Source: Yamagishiella unicocca | Lineage: Eukaryota > Chlorophyta > Chlorophyceae > Chlamydomonadales > Volvocaceae | Direction: 5' to 3' | NCBI GenBank assembly: GCA_003116995.1 | Contig: BDSL01000044.1 | Span: 372,001-436,000 of the forward strand | DNA: 64,000 bases | In this document: positions 57,201 to 64,000 of the stretch, one piece after another | How the letters are laid out: each line of letters begins with the position of its first letter | Numbering within the stretch: the first letter of the stretch is position 1 | The notes under the pieces: model-generated | What the model was told of the DNA's origin: nothing | Databases searched by the model: none | Seen by the model: the letters and a program-made list of their open reading frames with translations, nothing else | Program-made: the position numbers and the translations under genes

Positions 57201-57492
57201 ACAAACGGCCGCTGCACTGGGTTGTGGCGGACAGCAGTCCGGTCACATCGACCACAATTCCGGTGACGGTTGTTACCGTCCCGCTAACGAGGCCGAGGGA
57301 TATGGCGACGGTGCTGCTGATGCCGTTGATGAGCCACGTCACTAGGCTCAGAAGTTGCGCCTGGGCGAAGTGGAAAGGGCAGCCCGGCAGGAGAAGGGCG
57401 GCGACAAGCGCAACCAGCGCAAGCGCGGAGAGGGCCTTGGGGATGGCCAAATTCCCTCGCCCACGGCCTTTGTTGTGATGAATTTCCCTCAT
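47742..57492 (-). CDS. Secreted heme peroxidase-multicopper oxidase fusion
   Basis: Twenty-six exons join in phase over 9.75 kb to give 1,336 aa. After a signal peptide (SALALVALVAALLLPG), residues about 140-545 form a plant-type (class II-like) peroxidase: distal R164 and H168 in FIRSSFHDS, proximal H304 in ALMGSHSL, GRLDS, and the final WDSVYRNAYIKM. A cysteine-rich linker follows (CAACSKDTCRRRDCQSC). Residues about 690-1336 form a multicopper oxidase with every copper ligand: HLH at 825-827, HDH at 864-866, HPIHIH at 1152-1157, HCHNLVH at 1209-1215 with C1210 and axial M1220. The HCHNLVHEDFEMM ending is of the CotA/bilirubin oxidase type. Peroxidases use H2O2 and multicopper oxidases use O2 to oxidise phenols or metals, so one extracellular enzyme may do both; that is inference. 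Exon ends are listed in a separate entry. Confidence 0.85.
48626..48672 (-). repeat. TGTAAC element in the intron between exons 23 and 24
   Basis: On the minus strand it reads cgttacagtgggttccagac then caaaaggcagaaccgc, in the same sense as the gene and about 10 nt past the splice donor. Confidence 0.7.
50187..50226 (+). repeat. TGTAAC element in the intron between exons 19 and 20
   Basis: It reads ttgttgttgtaacggttaca then gtgggttccagaccag. It is antisense to the gene and truncated after the ccagacc motif. Confidence 0.75.
50920..50974. repeat. CTACTACCCACCCGAAAAG repeats
   Basis: Three copies of a unit of about 23 bp (ctactacccacccgaaaag) lie in the intron after exon 17, up to the splice donor. 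The last copy overlaps coding sequence, so the repeat grew from the exon end. Confidence 0.7.
51238..51268. repeat. AGC trinucleotide repeat in an intron
   Basis: About nine agc/gca units directly upstream, in gene sense, of exon 16. On the transcribed strand this is a CTG run ending close to the acceptor. Confidence 0.8.
51437..51488 (+). repeat. TGTAAC element in the intron between exons 15 and 16
   Basis: It reads gtctgtaaccgttacaatgc then gccgcagaccagaaggtaga, antisense to the gene. Confidence 0.7.
51884..51918 (-). repeat. TGTAAC element in the intron between exons 14 and 15
   Basis: On the minus strand it reads gtaacggttacaatgggttc then cagaccaagagg, in the gene sense. Confidence 0.7.
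52228..52285 (-). repeat. TGTAAC element in the intron between exons 13 and 14
   Basis: On the minus strand the core is expanded (gtaactaactgttattacag) and is followed by tgggtccagaccaaaaggta and gaaccatc. Confidence 0.7.
53134..53251. repeat. TGTAAC element plus extra core in the intron between exons 9 and 10
   Basis: An element (actgttacggtgggccccag then accacaagtagagccgtcgg) is followed at 53217-53251 by isolated cores (gtaaccgttaa, ctgtaacagttacaac). The GTGGGCCCCAGAC form in this copy matches the satellite unit at 42.8-44.9 kb. Confidence 0.75.
54660..54734. repeat. Paired TGTAAC cores in the intron between exons 6 and 7
   Basis: Cores tgtaacggttacag and ctgtaaccgttacaac lie in opposite sense about 30 bp apart, followed by another ctgtaac. 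They form a small inverted pair without the ccagacc tail. Confidence 0.65.
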
Positions 57493-58080
57493 AGCTGCTG
57501 CTTAGAGTCGCAGGACGGCTGCGGGCTCAACGAGGCAATTCCCGGTTACGGCGGGTTGGCGGTGCAGCTCAGTTGCAACTGGGATGAAGGACTAATATGT
57601 TGGAGTGAACCCTCACAGGCAAGAATTTCTGTTACGTTGTGGAGCTTAGCCACAGCCAGCATTTATAGGGGGAATCGGCGGCTTGTACAACAACGAACTG
57701 CGTTACGTACATCGCCATAGCCAAACGTTTTTTTGTGGTCACCAGCATGTCATAGGCTTCTTATAAAAACGCAAACTAGCTTATCCGCGTGCTTAGATTG
57801 TGCGTGCACGCAGCCACGCACCTTGTGTCGGTCCGTCCTAGCAGTTGGGCTTCCCGCCCGGTCACGGCTTGCTCGTTTATAAATTGAGACCCAATCATTG
57901 CCTTGGACAATGGCTTCCAAATTGGCCAAGCGCACACACAGACGAGGGAGCAGCACAGGCGTCCGGTTTCGACCGTTAAGGTTACGTTTAGTAACCCAGC
58001 AGTCAAACCCATTCAATTGTTAATAGTTGAAACCTTTAAAACTGTTTTCATCTGGTCTAATGATAATAATCGAGATGCTA
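57493..58080. other. Upstream region of the peroxidase-oxidase gene
   Basis: No gene is seen. The first few hundred bases should hold the promoter and 5' UTR. A short A/T-rich segment at 57726-57790 and 58005-58080 borders the repeat to the right. Confidence 0.4.
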
Positions 58081-58680
58081 CACCGTCCCCACGCCCGAGC
58101 GAACCCAGGACAAGAGGAACGGCCCATGCCGCCCCTTACCATTCGACAGCCAGGGCCGCACCCAGCAGACGCCCCGAAGAGCGCAGGAAGGCTCAAAGAC
58201 GCAAGTCTCAAAGACGCCACCATGCCCAAACAGCAGCCAAGACGCACAGCCAGCACCACAAAACGAAACGCACAACCCGCACGCAACAGCGGGAAAGGGC
58301 GACAGCAAGAAGCCCGGGGAGAGCAGCCCCAACAGGGAGCCGGAAAGTGGCAGGAGGACAAACCTAGAACGGTCACAGACCATACGGACGGGCCACTCAC
58401 AGCGCCAACCAGCGAAAGGAATAAGTAGCACAAAGGGCATTCCAGAAAAGCAGGCAATACACCGCAGACAGCACCCCACGGCGACGAAGGCCAAGACGCG
58501 CCAGCCCACCACAGGCACAACGGAGACAAGAAGACACGCAGCGCTAGCAGGCAGCAGACGACCCCAGAGGCACAGAAACAGCCCCCGGCCCAAAAGTTAC
58601 CCGGGAGCTGGCCCAAAAACAGCCCCCGGCCCATCTCCCGGGTGCCTTTTGGGCCAGGGGCGGTTGTGTGATTTCCGGCT
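58081..58680 (+). repeat. CA-rich interspersed repeat, copy 1
   Basis: About 550 bp rich in cagccaag, acaaaacg and gcacaaccc motifs on the + strand, ending near aaaacagcccccggcccatc. Its first 250 bp match, at roughly 80% by eye, the reverse complement of 59105-59345. Shared runs include gcgaacccaggaca, cacaacccgcac and aaacagcagccaagacg. The minus-strand frame here reads as a Cys/Leu-rich hydrophobic chain and is unlikely to be a gene. Confidence 0.65.
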
Positions 58681-59084
58681 GTCGACTGTAAGGCATAGTT
58701 TCACTAGGTCGCCTTTCCTAATGTTTACGACTTGACACGTCACACAAACTCTCAACAGTGACGGGCGTCGGTTTATGAAGGCCGGCCGTGGCCACTGTCG
58801 CCGAAGACGGTACTACTGGTCACTGGGATGCACTTATCGTTAGGGGCCGTGAAAGTGCGTTTGCTGTTCAGGCCAACGACTGATCGCCATTTCCTATCGT
58901 AGCTACGGGAGGGTTGCGGGACGCACTTCCGGACACGCAGGGGCCAGAAATCCATGTTTCCAGTTCGGTCGGGCGGCTCGGGGCAGATCCGTCCGTATGC
59001 AGCTACTAAGCAGCTGGGTCCGGGCAAGTATGGCCGACACCCTGTCAACCGATGCCGCCCTGTCTTCCCGGGCTTTTTGTAGTT
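58681..59084. other. Spacer between the two repeat copies
   Basis: No coding exon or repeat was recognised. Confidence 0.35.
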
Positions 59085-59420
59085 GTTGTTGTAACGGTTA
59101 CAGTTTTTGTTGTCACTCCTTCCCGCTGTTTCGTGCGGGTTGTGCGTGTCGTTTTGTGGTGCATGGCGGTTGGCTGTGTTTTTTCGTCTTGGCTGCTGTT
59201 TTGGGCGGGGTGGCGTTTTTTGTGCCTTTTGAGGCTTTCCTGTGCTCCTCGGATCGTCTGCTGGGTTCAGCCCGGCTGCCGTATGGTGAGCAGCCCATGC
59301 CGGGCCTTTCTACGTGTCCTGGGTTCGCCGAGCTTGACGACACTGTGATCTCTCATCATCAATTGTGGGCCGCCTGCCTGTCTTTCTGGTGCCTTCTGGG
59401 CCGGGGGCTGTTTTGTTCCC
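59085..59420 (-). repeat. CA-rich interspersed repeat, copy 2 (inverted)
   Basis: It is in opposite orientation to copy 1. It begins on the + strand with a TGTAAC core (ttgttgtaacggttacag) and ends with gccttctgggccgggggctg, the counterpart of the copy 1 end. The two copies are about 430 bp apart. Confidence 0.65.
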
Positions 59421-60122
59421 AGCCACAAATGTACACGTGACTTAACAAGCAAGTGGACTACCTCAGCGGCTGACGTGGCAACTCGTACGTCGATCCGGTC
59501 TGCAATAATTGCCGTTGGTGGGTACTGGATAGCAAAATTTGCCATTAGGGCAAACCTGTTGTCACGATTGTAATGACGTTTTTGTTCCTCTTGCTGGTGC
59601 TCACGGTTATGCCAGTTAATAACCAACGAAACCTGGGCCGTGGAATCGACCCGTATTCGGCTGAAATGGGTCACCCGCACAAGAAATTGCAGCCGTGTCC
59701 CAAATAATTTTGCCCAATTTCCTTTGCATGCCGCTACGTGACGGCAGGGCATGGCGTCCAGGATATCTAGTGGTGCCCATTTCCGTAATTGTTCCCTGTC
59801 GCTCGCTGTACGATGCTTGATCGGATGCTTCGATGTTGTTGTAACGGTTCGATGTGTCGGGGTTTCGGCACAAGACAACATGCTGCAATAGAGGAAAGCC
59901 CGTCTGTTTTCAAGACTAGCACTGCAGCCAGGGAAGCAGCACCGGTAGTGGGGCTTCAATGCAAGGCAAACTGGACAGTGACCGCCGCTGACAGCGTGGC
60001 ACTGTGGTTGCCCACAAATGCAGGTGCCGCATGTGGATTTGACGATGGACAGCATGTAGCACGTCTTGCCTGCGTACGCTTCGACGCCCCCGACGACGGG
60101 CTAGCGAACGCGTGTGCTTTGG
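59421..60122. other. Intergenic, possible gene relic
   Basis: A minus-strand frame near 60055-59880 reads a cysteine-rich segment (CGTCICGQPQCHAVSGGHC) that might be a decayed zinc-binding transposon piece. It has no intact context. A short TGTAAC core is at 59833-59849. Confidence 0.3.
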
Positions 60123-60127
60123 TTACA
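60123..60127 (-). terminator. Candidate poly(A) signal for the LYR-ApaG gene
   Basis: TTACA on the + strand reads TGTAA in gene sense about 440 nt past the stop codon. Confidence 0.4.
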
Positions 60128-60562
60128 GGCGTGCGTAGAAGGTAGGAGGGTGTGATGAGACGGCTCCTACCGGCAATCCTTAAAACAACCCTTGCCCTGA
60201 TGGAAGGACATCGGGCAGCACCCAACGGGTTGGTGATGACCCCCGGGAGACCCTGCTTTCTCGTCCCCAGACTCCGCCGTACTTCGCCGTACCTCACCGA
60301 GATAGGCTTGTAACCAGGACGAAAGCGCAACGCCGCATCGATCGGCAGACGCGGGCTGATTCAGGGCCATCCATTTCCAGCCGCCAAACCTACGCGGCCT
60401 CTCATTCGACTCCCACAGCGACATCGCCTGGTCGGTGCACTGATGGAGCAGGCCAGCCACGTGTGCCAGCTAGCCACAGCAGCCTGGGTGCGCCAACAGC
60501 GGCGAATGGGTCACCTTGGTGCAGCAGCAGTGATCTACGGCTGCTGCTACATCCGGCTGCTG

Positions 60563-63500
60563 CTACATCCGGTGTACGTCTGGTCGCATATGCAGGAAGG
60601 GCTTCACCGTCGCCATGAAGGTCTGGGTCGGTCGTCCGTTTTCCAGAACCGCAATCTGGGACCCCAGGGGAATCACGGAGGCGGCGGGGGGGGCGAGGGG
60701 TCAGGTGGTTGCGGTGGTTAACGGGGATTTTATTATGAGGGGCGGAGTACGGAAAGGCAGCTATCGCCGCAGAGATTGTGGGGTGTCCGTGCCAGCCAAC
60801 ATGACCTCTTCCACAAATTACACAAATTACAAGCGTACGGCACGTGCTGGGTCGTACTGCGTATGTGCCCATGACGTATTGTTTTCTCCGCCGTGACGTC
60901 CTGCACTGCCGCCGCTAAGGCCGCCGCTGCTCATGCGCACATTCACCTGCACCTCCCCTCCTCTCCCCTAGCCCCCCCACCTGCCCACACGCACGCACCT
61001 CCAGCTTGCCGTCCTGCAGCCCCGCGGGCGTGTCCAGGTCCGTGCCGCTGATGTACTCGTAGCAGTCGTTGGGCGGGATGATGGGCTGCTGGCCTGGCGG
61101 GTGCAAGTGCAGGCGGGAGAGGCGAGGAGCGGTGGCGGGGAGCAGGAAGGGAAGACAAGGGACCTCCGAAGCCTCCCGTCTGCTGCCACCCCGCCTCCCC
61201 CACCAGCAAAAGAAGCCTCCCAGCAAAACCCATTTCTGCGCTGTGTTCCTTTGGCGAGTTGTTCCACGCTCTCCTCCGCCCCTCCCGCTATCCCTCCACA
61301 GCCCCCCATGCGAACTACTGCTCACCAACGATCGCGTTGCCGGGCATGTGGGGCACGTGAACCATGATGGCGCCTCGGTCGTTCTGGGGAGGGCGGAGCG
61401 CACCGGAGCAGAAGTCACGGCACCGTAGTCCAGTGTTGCGGGTCCAAAACATGTAGGCAAGGAGGACGGTCCCGGGTTCGGTGGGGTAACGCAACACGTG
61501 TTGGTCATGCGGGTTAGGCGGGGTGGGATGGATAGTTGCCCCGGCGCTGCCTGCCACGTGGGACTGTGGGCGGCGGACGTGTGTGGAGCCATTTCCGCGT
61601 TGCTGGGGGAGGGTTGTGTAGTTACAGAGGGGCAGATGGGGTGGCAGCAGCCCGCTCTGCACTCCATGTTCCCCGCTCGCTCTTCCCTAAAGCTGCACGT
61701 GCATTGCCCGTACAAGGCCGTACAGTACACGTCGGCAACACCGTAGCTTACCTTGATCGTCCACTCCCGGCCGAGCACCTGGATGGGCTCGCTCCTGCAG
61801 TACCGGTATCCAGGGAGGGGATGGGAGGGACTACAGTGTGGGAAGGAACCGGTGTTCGGAGGGACTACAGTGTGGGAAGGAACCGGTGTTCGGAGGGACT
61901 ACAGTGTGGGAAGGAACCGGTGTTCGGAGGGACTACAGTGTGGGAAGGAACCGGTGTTCGGAGGGACTACAGTGCGGGAAGGAACCGGTGTTCGGAGGGG
62001 CGGGCCGGCTGGAGGGCGGGGCAGGCCGGGCAGCCCCCGAGGGATGGGGACCGGGTCACCGGGCGCCTCGGCACCCCTCATATGGAACTGCCGTACCACG
62101 TGGCCTAACTGACCCACATCGCCCCACGTGGCATGTTCCATCGCTGCGTTCACCAACGACCTGAACCACCCAAACATTTTTACTTGCAGCCCCAAAACAT
62201 GTTCCTAACCGGCTTTCCTAGTCAGTGCTGACCCGCGGGCTTCCCTCGCAAACCCACCCAACCGGACTCGTCGCGTCGCCCCCAACCACAGCCACCCTCC
62301 TCCAAAGCGCCCCGCGCGATTTGACGCTCCTGCCTCTTGCCCAGCAGCAGAGTACCCTGGACTCCCGTGCAGTACTAAAGTACGGAAGTCGAGAGCACCC
62401 ACGGCCCCACGCCGCTATGGTGGGCCACGATTGGCGATGACGATGCTGGTACGGCAGAATGCGGTTGGTTAACGGTATTTGCACGTCGGCACACTCACCT
62501 GAGGTTGGTGATCCTGACTCTGTAGGAGAACAGGTTCTGACTTCGCCCGGCGTAGGCTGAGGCGCCCTGGCGCGTGGCGCAAGGCGGCAGGCGAGGAGGA
62601 GGGGAAGGCAGACGGGAAGGGTGCATGGGCCCAACGGCTTGGAGGGAGCCGCAGTTGTGCCTTACTGCTCGAGGGGGTTTTGAGGGGGTTACTGCTCGAG
62701 GGAGGGCGAGGTACGACTGCGCGGCGGCGAGGCGGCGGGTGCGGTGCTCAGGCGAGGCCCCTGTCGGACCCCTTCTGAGGCTTGCCTGCAGCCCCCGGAG
62801 GCCTCAGTCCTCGTCATCATGCGACAAGGGCGACAAGGGAAGATAGTCCGTTTAGCACGTAGGGGTCCGCCCCACCAACATCAGGGAACAACATCATCGC
62901 TCCCAGCGCCACTGGATTCCCCTGCCCTCACCACTTGCAGCGCCTCACTCCCACGCTCACCGTCCTGGCCGCCCAGCTTGCCACTGCTCGCTCCCTCGTT
63001 GCGCCCTCAACCTGATGCCTTGCCCGTCTACGTCGCAGATGCGGGCGCGCCTCCCATCCCAAGCGCGCATGCCAGATCGGCTGTGTCGTGCCAGCGTTGG
63101 CGAAAAAGAACCCGATCCCCCAAACCCTCTTTGCTCACCGGGCCGCAACCCACCCACCCACCCACCCACCGTGCTGAACTTTGAGGTGGCGTCCACCCGC
63201 ACGCCCTCTGTCGTACATGTGGACGAGCAGCGGTGCAGGTAGACCTGCTCCAGCAGGACGCGGAGCGCCGCCAGCGCCTGCTCGCGACACAGCACGTGGG
63301 GGCCCCCGCAGTGGGTTCCGGAGCCACCAGGCTGGCTCAGCGGCATGACCGCCTGCACCACCAGGCTCCGGCCTTCGCCAGTCCCTTGTTGCGGATCGCG
63401 CCCCCGGCGTCCCGCCCGCTCCATCCAACTCTCCGAGGCACCGTGCTACCCCAACCTGCCCGCCTCTTTGGTGCGAAAGCTTCCGTCCCATCTGCCGCAG

Positions 63501-64000
63501 GCCATGAGGGCAGCAACCCACCTCGCTCATCATCTGCGGGACCTCAGCGGCACTGGCCCCTTTGTTCAATTTGAAATTCTCACGCACGACGCGCCGCAGT
63601 CCGTCCGCGTCCAGCTTATCTGCCCCCGGAAAAACCTGCAGGCCCGGGCCCAGCAGCTGCGACATCGCGCTGGCCTGGTACGCCAGCCCAGCCTCACTGT
63701 ACCCGTAACTCCCCCAGCTGTCCGGAACTGGCTTTTGGATCTGAATCGGAAAGAAGGGGGTAAGAGGGTGGCAAACGTGGATCCAGCTAGTCGTCGCCTC
63801 CACCCGCCCCTCCGCCTGGGGTCGGTTACGGTGGGTGTGCCGACTGTGGGTGCTTCAGCATCAATTTCATCTAGCAATAGTAACGTTCCGGTGGGTTGCT
63901 GCTTTTCATGTTCGCCTTGCCCACAGACCTCCAGCTCAACGCCCCGTCGTGCCATGCCATTGGCCTGGCGTAGGAATGTCCGGTAGATTTGCAACGCTGC
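60563..64000 (-). CDS. LYR-like and ApaG-domain protein (5' end outside window)
   Basis: Exons: 64000-63929 (partial), 63740-63522, 63277-63170, 62536 or 62556 to 62499, 61794-61752, 61383-61326, 61093-60999, 60655-60563. The N-terminal part carries a LYR-type motif (ALQIYRTFLRQANGM) and a following helix pair (GLRRVVRENFKLNKG), as in LYR proteins that serve mitochondrial Fe-S and complex assembly. After ALAALRVLLEQVYLHRCSS comes an ApaG (DUF525) domain: LFSYRVRITNLR, PIQVLGREWTIK, NDRGAIMVHVPHMPGNAIVG, CYEYISGTDLDTPAGLQDGK and the end TFMATVKPFLHMRPDV. ApaG is an Fn3-like domain found alone in bacteria and in eukaryotic adaptors such as POLDIP2 and some F-box proteins. Exon 3 could start earlier (63352), and the exon 3/4 junction has two options. 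A 34-bp repeat fills one intron. Confidence 0.78.
61822..62002. repeat. 34-bp minisatellite in a LYR-ApaG intron
   Basis: Five nearly identical units of gggaaggaaccggtgttcgg followed by agggactacagtgt. They lie in the intron between the exons that encode ITNLR and PIQVLG. Confidence 0.9.

Larger units (their letters stand above)
47743..57491 (-). other. Exon map of the peroxidase-oxidase gene
   Basis: Exons in order: 57492-57064, 56460-56285, 56044-55957, 55803-55567, 55377-55301, 55079-54929, 54526-54302, 54044-53744, 53399-53328, 53043-52967, 52874-52836, 52631-52499, 52405-52329, 52065-51938, 51804-51561, 51223-51169, 51082-50975, 50717-50557, 50442-50348, 50061-49585, 49293-49128, 48949-48873, 48737-48683, 48456-48335, 48117-47992, 47856-47742. 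The sum is 4,011 nt, exactly 1,337 codons with the stop. Weakest junctions: exon 4 donor (gttcgt), exon 11 donor (gtcagg) and exon 14 acceptor (gcgaag instead of cag). The domain boundary lies across exons 8-14, and no in-frame stop or plausible second start with signal peptide was found there. Confidence 0.75.

Noticed and set aside
47742..57492. Two separate genes, a peroxidase and an oxidase
   Set aside because: Every junction across the boundary keeps phase, there is no stop, and no second signal peptide was found. Kept as the main alternative until transcript data are seen.
58020..58634. A Cys/Leu-rich 204-codon minus-strand frame
   Set aside because: It covers a repeat that recurs in inverted form at 59.1-59.4 kb and shows no recognisable domain.
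1..64000. A retrotransposon or transposase coding region
   Set aside because: I looked for reverse transcriptase (FADD/YADD-like), integrase and DDE-type signatures in the translated frames and saw none.

Overview
The window looks like nuclear DNA of a volvocine or chlamydomonad green alga (Chlorophyceae). The reasons are GC-rich coding sequence with strong alanine, proline, serine and glycine bias, many short introns with gtgag/gtgcg/gtggg donors and cag acceptors, TGTAA poly(A) signals, a serine-proline-rich wall protein, and abundant minisatellites and interspersed repeats. It is not bacterial: no operons or ribosome binding sites are seen. I joined exons by hand, checking reading phase at each junction.

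Layout, left to right. 1-2.9 kb: two near-identical tRNA-Pro(CGG) genes and short tandem repeats. 2.9-4.9 kb (-): an intronless BTB/POZ gene. 6.3-12.3 kb (-): Pelota (Dom34), 14 exons, 380 aa, complete. 12.7-13.2 kb (-): 3' part of a small one-helix membrane protein gene. 14.2-15.9 kb (-): a secreted, probably beta-propeller protein. 18.2-21.9 kb (+): a 1,233-aa low-complexity protein of unknown function with a long 3' region. 26.0-31.5 kb (-): Rab GDP-dissociation inhibitor, 12 exons resolved. 31.8-38.6 kb (+): an FNBP4-like double-WW protein, divergent from GDI across about 370 bp. 41.7-45.9 kb (+): 3' part of a surface or wall glycoprotein gene (cysteine module, SPP-rich stalk, membrane anchor); one intron holds a 2.1-kb satellite of 18-bp units. 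47.7-57.5 kb (-): a 26-exon gene predicting one secreted 1,336-aa protein that joins a heme peroxidase to a multicopper oxidase. 57.5-60.5 kb: repeat-rich spacer with two inverted copies of one repeat. 60.6-64.0 kb (-): a LYR-like plus ApaG-domain gene, 5' end outside the window.

The housekeeping genes serve ribosome rescue (Pelota), vesicle traffic (GDI) and RNA or actin-related scaffolding (FNBP4-like). The wall glycoprotein gene and the peroxidase-oxidase gene converge at about 47 kb and both predict extracellular products. The most notable finds are the peroxidase-multicopper oxidase fusion, in which all 25 splice junctions keep phase, and a short interspersed element whose palindromic core TGTAACNGTTACA carries the algal poly(A) signal on both strands, sits in many introns and appears to have seeded the satellite.
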